Shown here in pieces: positions 7,297 through 15,000 of a DNA stretch of 20,219 nucleotides (within the stretch, counting starts at the first letter, position 1; every line of letters starts with the position of its first letter). Source of the DNA: a virus; the IMG/VR virus record IMGVR_UViG_3300008110_000542, positions 1 through 20,219 of that record; one strand, 5' to 3'. Under the pieces are notes generated by a model. That model ran no database searches, was not told the origin of the DNA, and saw only the letters and a list, made by a program, of their open reading frames with translations. The translations under genes and the position numbers were made by a program.

Positions 7297-8391
7297 ATGT
7301 TGGACGCATTAAAAACTTTGTTCGAAAACAATGTGATTTCTGAAGAGATCAAAGAGTCTATTGAGAAAGCTTGGGATGCTCGTATCACCGAGAATCGTAA
7401 CCAAGTTACTCAAGAACTACGTGAAGAATTTGCTCAACGCTACGAGCATGACAAACAAGTCATGGTAGAAGCAATTGATCGCATGTTGGGAGACCAACTA
7501 CGTGAAGAGATTGCACAGTTTGTTGAAGATCGAGATCAACTAGCTGAAGCAAAAGCAAAAGTCGTTGCCAAGTCTAAAAAAGACGCTGAAAAGATGAAGG
7601 AATTCATTGTGCGTCAATTAGCTACTGAAGTTAAAGATCTACACGAAGATCAGAAACAGATGGCAGACAAGTTTATTAAACTTGAAAAATTCGTAGTTGA
7701 GGCTCTGGCTCAGGAAATTGCAGAGTTCCATACAGACAAGCAAGAGCTTGCGGAAACCAAAGTACGTTTGATTCGTGAAGGTCGTGAGGCATTCACACAA
7801 GTTAAGCAGCAGTTCATTCAACGTGCAGCTAAATTGGTAGAATCTACAGTTGAAAAAACTCTAACCACAGAGATTGGTCAACTAAAAGAAGATATCGAAA
7901 CAGCTCGCCGCGCAGACTTCGGTCGCAAGTTGTTTGAAGCGTTTGCTAATGAATATCAAACAAGTTATCTTTCAGAGAAATCTGAAACATCAAAATTGCT
8001 CAAGGTTATAAACCAAAAAGAGTTGGCTTTAGCGCAGGCTAAAAACGATGCCGTAACAGCTCGTCAACTTGCAGAAAGCAAAGAACACAAAATTAAGGCA
8101 CTAGTGGAAAGTCAGGAGCGCCAACAGATTATGACAGATTTGATTGCACCGTTAAACGGCAGTCAAAAGCAGATCATGACTGAGCTACTTGAGAGTGTAC
8201 AGACTGCAAAATTACAAAGTAGTTTTGACAAGTACCTCCCAGCAGTAATTGCTGGAGAACAACCACAAAAACGTAAGGCACTAGTAGAGGCAAAAGAAGT
8301 AACAGGAAATAAAATTCCTAACAGCGCAGGTAGTAGCGAGTCTGATTCTAACATCGTAGAAATTCGTAAGCTCGCTGGATTAAAAATTTAA
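7297..8391 (+). CDS. gp22: prohead core scaffolding protein gp22
   Basis: 364 aa, longer than T4 gp22 (269 aa). It is the main internal scaffold around which gp23 assembles and is later degraded to small peptides by gp21. The sequence is almost entirely charged and helical, rich in Glu, Lys, Gln and Ala with long heptad-like stretches, and has no cysteine or membrane segment. Many (I/L)-x-E sites are spread along it (for example L-A-E, I-A-E and L-L-E), which fits a gp21 substrate. The C-terminus ends I-V-E-I-R-K-L-A-G-L-K-I, similar to the conserved end of T4-type scaffolds. The RBS is strong (AGAGGAGA at 7285-7292) and the gene starts 13 bases after the gp21 stop, between protease and capsid genes as in T4. 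Confidence 0.92.
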   Translation: MLDALKTLFENNVISEEIKESIEKAWDARITENRNQVTQELREEFAQRYEHDKQVMVEAIDRMLGDQLREEIAQFVEDRDQLAEAKAKVVAKSKKDAEKMKEFIVRQLATEVKDLHEDQKQMADKFIKLEKFVVEALAQEIAEFHTDKQELAETKVRLIREGREAFTQVKQQFIQRAAKLVESTVEKTLTTEIGQLKEDIETARRADFGRKLFEAFANEYQTSYLSEKSETSKLLKVINQKELALAQAKNDAVTARQLAESKEHKIKALVESQERQQIMTDLIAPLNGSQKQIMTELLESVQTAKLQSSFDKYLPAVIAGEQPQKRKALVEAKEVTGNKIPNSAGSSESDSNIVEIRKLAGLKI

Positions 8392-8402
8392 GGAGAAATT
8401 AA

Positions 8403-9575
8403 ATGTCTGAACTACTCACAAGCCGTTGGAACGAGACCAAGGAAGCCCTATTAGAAGGCCTACAAGGCACCCGTAAATCAACAATGGCTGTAACATTAGA
8501 AAACACTCGCAAGTATCTTGCAGAAAGTGCCACTGCCGGTGCTACCTCTGCTGGTAACGTTGCAACATTAAACCGCGTGATTCTTCCAGTGATTCGTCGC
8601 GTTATGCCAACCGTTATTGCTAACGAGTTAGTTGGTGTACAACCAATGACTGGCCCAGTTGGTCAAATCCATACTCTACGTGTTCGCTATGCTGACACAT
8701 CAAGTGGAGCAGGAGTTGTAGCTGGTGAAGAAGCATTCAGCCCATTCAAGATCGCTGAAGCTTATTCTGGTAATGCCGTAAGTGGTAACCCTAAAGCAGC
8801 AACAACCGCTGCTCTAGAAGGTGCTGCTGGTAACAGAATGAGCATTCAAATCTTGAAACAGACCGTCGAAGCGAAGACACGTAAGTTAAGCGCAAGATGG
8901 ACTTTTGAAGCTGCTCAAGATGCACAAGCCCAACAAGGTATTGACATCGAAGCAGAAATCATGGCTGCTCTAGCACAAGAAATCACAGCTGAAATCGACC
9001 AAGAAGTTCTTAATTCATTAAGCTCATTGGCTGGTACAGCTACAGAAACATACGACCAAAGCGCAGTATCTGGTACTGCTACATTCGTTGGTGACGAACA
9101 CGCTGCTTTAGCTGTTCAGATCAACCGTGTTGCTAACTTGATCGCTCAGCGTACACGTCGTGGCGCTGGTAACTGGGCAGTTGTAAGCCCAACAGCATTG
9201 ACAATCCTACAATCTGCTACTACAAGCGCATTTGCTCGTACAACAGAAGGTACATTCGAAGCTCCAACAAACACCAAGTTCGTTGGTACATTGAACAATG
9301 CTATGAAGATCTATGTAAACACATATTCAACATCTGATGATGTTCTTATTGGTTACAAAGGTTCCAGCGAAAGCGATGCCGCAGCGTTCTATTGCCCATA
9401 TGTTCCATTGATGAGCAGTGGTGTTGTTTTAGATCCATCAACATTCGAACCAGTCGTATCATTCATGACACGTTATGGTTATGTTGAATTGACAAACACA
9501 GCATCATCTCTTGGTAATGCTGCTGACTACCTAGGTAAAGTTGCAATCACAACAGCTAAAGTTAAATTTAGTTAA
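8403..9575 (+). CDS. gp23: major capsid protein gp23
   Basis: 390 aa, against 521 aa in T4. It forms the hexamers of the head shell and should have the HK97 fold. Recognisable stretches include I-L-P-V-I-R-R-V-M-P, then E-L-V-G-V-Q-P-M-T-G-P-V-G-Q-I near residues 75-90, and the C-terminal Y-C-P-Y-V-P-L followed by F-E-P-V-V-S-F-M-T-R-Y-G. These are typical of gp23. The N-terminal 41 residues look like the propeptide: they are helical and end in Y-L-A-E, a (I/L)-x-E site for gp21. Cleavage there would leave a mature protein of 349 aa. The RBS AAGGAGA lies 7 bases before the ATG. A strong terminator follows, so this is the last gene of the head operon. No gp24-like vertex paralogue follows; shorter gp23 proteins without an adjacent gp24 are usual in T4-like cyanophages. 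Confidence 0.97.
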   Translation: MSELLTSRWNETKEALLEGLQGTRKSTMAVTLENTRKYLAESATAGATSAGNVATLNRVILPVIRRVMPTVIANELVGVQPMTGPVGQIHTLRVRYADTSSGAGVVAGEEAFSPFKIAEAYSGNAVSGNPKAATTAALEGAAGNRMSIQILKQTVEAKTRKLSARWTFEAAQDAQAQQGIDIEAEIMAALAQEITAEIDQEVLNSLSSLAGTATETYDQSAVSGTATFVGDEHAALAVQINRVANLIAQRTRRGAGNWAVVSPTALTILQSATTSAFARTTEGTFEAPTNTKFVGTLNNAMKIYVNTYSTSDDVLIGYKGSSESDAAAFYCPYVPLMSSGVVLDPSTFEPVVSFMTRYGYVELTNTASSLGNAADYLGKVAITTAKVKFS

Positions 9576-9601
9576 TCAACCTACAGGTTGTCAAACCAAT
9601 C

Positions 9602-9627
9602 AAAGGGCTCTTCGGAGCCCTTTTTTT
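9602..9627 (+). terminator. Rho-independent terminator after gp23
   Basis: GGGCTC (9605-9610), loop TTCG (9611-9614), GAGCCC (9615-9620), then seven T (9621-9627). The stem is perfect and GC-rich with a stabilising UUCG tetraloop, and AAA before the stem can extend it by pairing with the first Ts. It lies 26 bases after the gp23 stop and separates the head operon from the fibre-type genes. Confidence 0.95.
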
Positions 9628-9633
9628 ATATCG

Positions 9634-9641
9634 GCTAAATA
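9634..9641 (+). promoter_or_regulatory. candidate late promoter (GCTAAATA)
   Basis: GCTAAATA matches the T4 late consensus TATAAATA at six of eight positions, including the core TAAATA. It sits 7 bases after the T-run of the terminator and 82 bp before the next gene. A promoter is needed here, because the terminator should stop most read-through from gp23. Confidence 0.45.
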
Positions 9642-9723
9642 CTATGTCGGCCTACATAGGGTAGGTTATTATGCAGAACCCCACTGCGTAGACCTAGAAC
9701 GTCACTTTTTAAGGAGAAAACAA
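9642..9723 (+). promoter_or_regulatory. structured leader before the 235-aa gene
   Basis: The 82-base leader has an 18-base imperfect palindrome, CTATGT-CGGCCT-ACATAG (9642-9659). It also has an overlapping alternative stem, CCTAC (9651-9655) with GTAGG (9661-9665). The two stems cannot form together. A six-codon open frame, M-Q-N-P-T-A (ATG at 9671, TAG at 9689-9691), follows a GTAGG that could act as its RBS. The true RBS of the next gene is AAGGAG at 9711-9716. Whether this is an operator, an attenuator or a simple mRNA-stabilising structure cannot be told from one sequence. Confidence 0.45.
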
Positions 9724-10431
9724 ATGGGACGTCCATTAAATAAGAAATATTTTGGTAACCGTAATATCGGTACCACAGGCACTGATAACGATGACGGTAT
9801 TGGTGGTCAAGGCGTAGCAAGTGTAACAATCAGCGGAAGTTGGTCTGGTTTTACTCAAGCTACTTCAACAGTTACATTCACTGCTCCAGAATTACCAGGC
9901 GGTGTTACAGCTACTGGTACTGTTACAATTACAGCAGGTGCTCCAACATTAGTTACAATCACTAACAAAGGTTCAGGCTATACATCTGCTCCAACAGTTA
10001 CTATTGCTGACAGCGATGTTGGTGCAGAAACAACAGGTACAGCAACAGCAGTATTAACAACCGATACTGGCGCACCGGGAACAACTACTAATCAAGAAAA
10101 TGGTATTACCTGCTATGCGTTTGTAACCGGCGGCAGCAGAAAAGTAGCTGATATTATCAAACAAGTATCAACAGATCGTTATAAAGTAAAAACAGCTGAC
10201 GGCACAATGATTTGCCAACTGGTAACAGACGGTGTTGCCAATGCTGCTGGCGAGATGGATATTACTGCTGTAGACACAGCTGGTAAAACATATTACGTTT
10301 CTAAACTTACAGCTCACAGAGCAAGATTGCACAGATATGGCGCAGCTGGACATGTATTCCCAGATGCAGCAAGCCAAGCATGGTCATTTGATGCTGCAAG
10401 TACAGGATACGTACAGATTCAGAACGCATAA
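9724..10431 (+). CDS. virion structural protein, 235 aa, function unknown
   Basis: 235 aa. The frame stays open back to 9541, but the start at 9724 is chosen because AAGGAG lies 7 bases upstream and any earlier start would run through the terminator hairpin. The protein begins M-G-R-P-L-N-K-K-Y-F-G. Residues about 32-110 are Thr/Val/Gly-rich beta structure and include G-S-G-Y-T-S-A-P-T-V-T-I (83-94), a motif also seen in the giant fibre-like protein downstream. The C-terminal half has Y-K-V-K-T-A-D-G, then K-T-Y-Y-V-S-K-L-T-A-H-R-A, and looks like a compact beta domain. No enzyme motif is seen. Being first after gp23 behind its own promoter, it may be a capsid decoration or other abundant virion protein. 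My impression is that similar proteins occur in marine T4-like phages; a database check would settle this. Confidence 0.75.
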   Translation: MGRPLNKKYFGNRNIGTTGTDNDDGIGGQGVASVTISGSWSGFTQATSTVTFTAPELPGGVTATGTVTITAGAPTLVTITNKGSGYTSAPTVTIADSDVGAETTGTATAVLTTDTGAPGTTTNQENGITCYAFVTGGSRKVADIIKQVSTDRYKVKTADGTMICQLVTDGVANAAGEMDITAVDTAGKTYYVSKLTAHRARLHRYGAAGHVFPDAASQAWSFDAASTGYVQIQNA

Positions 10432-10446
10432 TTTTAGGAAATAGTA

Positions 10447-11721
10447 ATGTCTGTTAAAATTGTTAAAGTTCAAAGTGGTGACTACAAACTAGTAGTAGGT
10501 TCTGTAAATCCGCAGACTGGAATTCCATCTGCTGGTAACATCACGTTTGACACTAATCCAACAGGACAGGTAGGAGACGGCAAGGTCACTATTAAAGGTG
10601 ATCTTGAAGTTCTCGGAACAACTACCACAGTTAATTCTGAAACTGTAACAATTGAAGACAATATTATTGATTTAAATTTTGGATGGAACGGTAGTACTAC
10701 TCCTGGACGAAGTTCAGGTATTTGGATTAATCAAGCACCAGGCGATCCTGATATTCAGCTCGTCTGGGAACTTGATGTACTGAGTACTGATCCTAGCGGT
10801 AACACAAATGCAGCAGGCAATGCTGACGGAACACTGGTTGTTAAAGATGGTCTTAATAATTTAAGAGCTATTTCTACCAATAGTATTAATGCAGCACCAG
10901 TTAAGTTAGGTGCAGAAGGTTGGAGTCAAAGTAACGATCTTGCAATTAAAGTTGGTTCAGACAAAGTTATTAAAATAGTTGACAGCGGTGCTTACGAGCA
11001 ACGAGTATTAGAATACAGTAAGTTGTTTACTGTGTTATCAATATCAACAACTGGAAGACTAGCCAACGTTGCAACTATTACCACTGTTGGCGCACATAAT
11101 TTAATTCCAGGCAACATTGTCGACGTATTCTGTACTAGCAATGCTAGTTTCAACGGGTCGTTCGTAACTGTTTCAACCACACCAACACCAACATCGTTTA
11201 CATATTCTAACTTTGGTTTTGACGTTACTGCTGGCCCATCAGGCAGTGCCACAGGTACTATTAAAGTTAATGCTGTTAAAGATGGTAATATTATTCCAAA
11301 CATGAGAGCTGTTGCAGACTATGCATTCAGCGCCTTATCGTCTTATGTTTCAAATAGAATTCAAGAAAATGATACTAAAGTACAGACCTATGATTTTGAC
11401 ACCAGCGGTGTAAGTAAAATTTCTTTTGAAGTTGACGGCACACAAAAAGCATTCATTGATAACTTTGGTATGACATTTGGTAATATTCAAATCACTACCA
11501 ACGGTATCAGTAATATTTCTAACGATAATATTATTATTGACAACGTGCTCAATATCCAAAATAGAATTGGTACTCCAAGTACGCCAGTAGGTTATGTTAA
11601 ATTGTATTCAAAGAATGCGCCAGGTAACGGAGGCACAGGTTTATTTTTTGTAAATACTTTAGGAACAACAGATGAATTAATAAGCAAGACAAGAGCTCTG
11701 CTTATTTCATTGATAATTTAA
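10447..11721 (+). CDS. tail-fibre-like virion protein, 424 aa
   Basis: 424 aa. Residues 44-80 carry G-K-V-T-I-K-G-D-L-E-V-L-G, then T-T-T-T-V-N-S-E-T-V-T-I-E-D-N-I-I-D-L-N. This block recurs in tail-fibre-like proteins of T4-like aquatic phages, where it is thought to form intertwined beta structure. Around residue 220 an H-N-L-I-P-G-N-I-V-D-V-F segment leads into a small beta domain ending in S-F-T-Y. Residues about 310-370 look like another repeat-rich beta region, and the C-terminus is hydrophobic (L-L-I-S-L-I-I). It shares its N-terminal K-V-T-I-x-G-D-L module with the giant gene at 12069, so the two may be related or join the same structure. RBS AGGAA (10436-10440) precedes the ATG by 6 bases. 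A fibre, collar or baseplate-appendage role is inferred; there is no proof of receptor binding. Confidence 0.7.
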   Translation: MSVKIVKVQSGDYKLVVGSVNPQTGIPSAGNITFDTNPTGQVGDGKVTIKGDLEVLGTTTTVNSETVTIEDNIIDLNFGWNGSTTPGRSSGIWINQAPGDPDIQLVWELDVLSTDPSGNTNAAGNADGTLVVKDGLNNLRAISTNSINAAPVKLGAEGWSQSNDLAIKVGSDKVIKIVDSGAYEQRVLEYSKLFTVLSISTTGRLANVATITTVGAHNLIPGNIVDVFCTSNASFNGSFVTVSTTPTPTSFTYSNFGFDVTAGPSGSATGTIKVNAVKDGNIIPNMRAVADYAFSALSSYVSNRIQENDTKVQTYDFDTSGVSKISFEVDGTQKAFIDNFGMTFGNIQITTNGISNISNDNIIIDNVLNIQNRIGTPSTPVGYVKLYSKNAPGNGGTGLFFVNTLGTTDELISKTRALLISLII

Positions 11722-11730
11722 GGACAAGAA

Positions 11731-12066
11731 ATGTCAATTTCAAGCACACTATTAAGTAATACACCTGTAGCTATAAGTCCTAGTCTTTCTCAAGATGCCG
11801 CAATCACAGTGATGTTTTTTTGCAATCAGAACGTTCCTGTTGTAGGAAATCCTACAGCAGGTCAAGAATTTATAAGCGTGTATGCTGTAGCCAGTGGAGA
11901 TACAACATCTCTAACGAACAGAGTAGTAAATGAAGTGCCGATTGAAGCCGGTGATACATTTACATTTTCTGCTGAAAGATTAGTTTTAAGCCCAGGTGAT
12001 AGAGTTTGGGCTACGACAACAAATGCTGGTAATGTCAGCGTAACTATAAGCTATGTGACAATTTAA
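11731..12066 (+). CDS. small beta-rich virion protein, 111 aa, function unknown
   Basis: 111 aa, predicted mostly beta strand. The N-terminus is M-S-I-S-S-T-L-L-S-N-T. A central F-F-C-N-Q-N-V-P-V leads into strands around F-I-S-V-Y-A-V. The C-terminal half reads V-P-I-E-A-G-D-T-F-T-F, then L-V-L-S-P-G-D-R-V-W-A-T, and ends V-S-V-T-I-S-Y-V-T-I. This alternation of A-G-D and P-G-D turns with short strands is a pattern I associate with small jelly-roll-like proteins encoded beside phage fibre genes. RBS AAGGA (11720-11724) overlaps the stop of the previous gene. The next gene starts 2 bases after its stop. The tight spacing suggests that it works with the 424-aa and giant proteins, for instance as an adaptor or fibre-associated subunit; this is inference. 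Confidence 0.7.
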   Translation: MSISSTLLSNTPVAISPSLSQDAAITVMFFCNQNVPVVGNPTAGQEFISVYAVASGDTTSLTNRVVNEVPIEAGDTFTFSAERLVLSPGDRVWATTTNAGNVSVTISYVTI

Positions 12067-12068
12067 TT

Positions 12069-15000
12069 ATGAAATATCTTCGTAGACACAACGTAAACCT
12101 TGGTAGTATCATAGATGATACTATTTTACAAAGCCCGGATGGAAATGTTGAATTAAATCCAACACAAAAGGTAACCATTAGAGGTGACCTAGATGTTATT
12201 GGAAAAATTCCAGGCCCAGAAATTACCAACGTACTGTATGTTACTATGGACGGCAGTGATGATAACGACGGTAAAGGAATGGGTTCTGACCAAGCATTGC
12301 GAACAATTAAAAAAGCCTGTGCAATAGCACAAGAAGGTACAACAATTTATGTAAGAAGCGGTGAGTACTATGAAGACAACCCTATTAGAATGCCACCTCG
12401 TGTGTCTATTATAGGTGACAGTTTAAGAAATACAATTTTAAGGCCTCTTAACGGTCCTAAAATTTTTAGAATTACCAACATTCAAAAAATAAGTGAAGTT
12501 GTAACTATCACAGTATCAGAACCTCACGGACTTACTACAGCAGATAGAATTCGTGTAAGATGTACAACAGATGACAGAGTTGACGAGACTGATGTAAACA
12601 TCAGCGAATATACAGAATATACAATTAGTTATAGAAAATCTGGAGCCAATGTTCCATCTACACCAGCAACTGGTCGAATTTTAAAAGGTGAAGATTACTT
12701 CCAAGTTAATAGTGCATGTTATATCGCACAGTTAGTTTGGAGAGGTTTACAAGCGCCAGCATACTGCGTAGTCATTGACAGCGATGCTATCATTGACACA
12801 TCACCGTACATTCAAAACTGTTCAAATATTAACGGTCCTTGGTTAAAGAATGGAACAGAATGGTTACCATTCCAGTCTACACAGCCGGACCTTAATGGAA
12901 CTCCTGTATCAGGACCAAGACCCTTACGCGATGACGAGATTGATCCAACACAAGTAGACGAATATGCTGTCGACATTGAAGGTGCTGGTTGTGGAATGTT
13001 AATTGACGGTGATAGATATAGCAGTCAAAGTCCAATTAAGTCCATGGTTGGTGATGCGTTTACACAAGTTGCACAAGGTGCCATCGGCTTCCATATTACT
13101 AACTTTGGCTACATGCAGTTGGTATCATGTTTTGCGGTTTTCTGTAATAAAGGTTTCTACACTACTAGAGGTGGATACCTATCTATTTCAAACTCGGTTT
13201 GTGACTTTGGCATTACCGGCTTTGAAGCTGACGGATACTATCTTGATCCTTACAGTTCAGGTATAACAACTCAAGATTATTTCTCTACAGTTGGTGCTAT
13301 TACAATTAATACCCCCGGTTCAGGATTCCTAGTTGCACCAAGCATTACTATTGATCCTCCTACTGTACCAGGAGGTATACAGGCCACTGCTGAAGCAACC
13401 ATTGATCCAATTTTAGGTATCATCAACGTTATCTCTGTGACCAATCCAGGCTTTGGATACGACTTCCAACCTCAGGTTACAATCACTCCTGCTCAAGGAG
13501 CATCAGCTACAGTTAACCTAGCTAAAAACTTATTCATAGAAGTATTCAATCTTGCTAATAAACCGCAGGTTGGTTCTTTAATGCTAGTTGGAAATATTGA
13601 TCCTATAACAGGCAATGAAGTAGGTTTTTACGTTTCGGCTACTACTAACAGTTCGTTTGCTTTTAAGTATGATGAACAAAAGTGTCGTCGAGACGTAGGT
13701 ATCATTTTAGAAGCAGTTCTAGCAGATGCAGTTTTAAACACTAACCATCAAAGTGTGTATGCAGGTTTAAGTTATCTTCGTTCATACTCAAGTAAAGTTA
13801 CTAGCTTACAAAAATCGCAGACAATTGCTGGTTTGCAAGAAGCAAAAAATCAAGCTCTTACCTACACCAGCGATGTTACAATGCAAACTAGAATTGCAGA
13901 TAACTTTAATATAGTTACAAACATTATTAACCTAGGTGTAGCAGGTGCTGCCACAGTTTCTCTCAACCCAACAACACCTAGAGATCCAGGTTTCTACGAA
14001 GCTGGACAAGCATTATTAGCCAACAAGACATTTATTCAAGACGAAATAGTTGCATGGCTAGCAGATAGATTTGGTACTTTTAACTTTGACAGTGCAAAAT
14101 GTAAACGAGATGTTGGTTTAATTTTAGAAGCAGTAATCTACGATTTTATTTTAGGCACTAACCATTTATCTAGAACTGCTGGTCTATCTTACCTACGAAG
14201 CTATTCAACTACAGTCACAGCAGATCAAAAAGCTCAAACAATAGCTGGCTTAAATTATGCTAGAGATAGAGCTAATTTATTACACAACAGCGCAGTTGCA
14301 GCCGCAGCAATAATTGATAATTTTAAAATTGTCACAGACATTATAGATGCTGTTGATCCTGCTGCTGCTCCATTAGTAACATTTATTGATCCTGTAGCAA
14401 CAGTGGATCAAGGTTTAATTGATGGTGCAAGACAATTAGAAATTAACAAAGAATTTATTAAAGAAGAACTTGCTGCCTATGTTCGTGATATTATAGGAAC
14501 TCCGAGTATTCCTGGCTACGATGAAATTAAATGCAAGCGGGATACAGAATACCTAATTGATGCTATTATATTTGACATGATGTACGGAGGCAACAGCGCC
14601 ACGGTTACAGCAAGTAATTCATACTTTAACCCCGACGGCACTAGCGTTATCCCAGATCAAGTAACTGCTCACCAACAGACATTTGGTAGATTGAAAGCAG
14701 TTATTGGTTACATTGTTCAAGCAGATAATTTAAGTTGGACTAAATCTGTTAGTAACTCTGCTGTACAAGATGTAAGTCAGACAGCAGGCAATCCTCTTGC
14801 AGGATCGACTGCTGAAGACCTAGTACAAATCACAGTTGACATTATCAGTGGAACTGCTATTTCTGGAAGCGCATTGGCAGCCGAAAGAATTGGAGATAGT
14901 GTTGTTGAGATCAACAGTATTATTAACGGCAGTACTCCTAGCATATATGTTTATGATGATCCAACAGGATATAGTCCTGATTGGTTCCATGCAAGAAGAT

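Noticed and set aside
9541-9723. Upstream extension of the 235-aa gene to an ATG at 9541
   Set aside because: That start lies inside gp23 and the frame would cross the terminator hairpin. The ATG at 9724 has a strong RBS.
11649-11656. TGTAAATA inside the 3' end of the 424-aa gene as a late promoter
   Set aside because: It is identical to the candidate at 5686 but lies within coding sequence in AT-rich DNA. The downstream genes are tightly packed and need no separate start. Kept as a weak possibility only.
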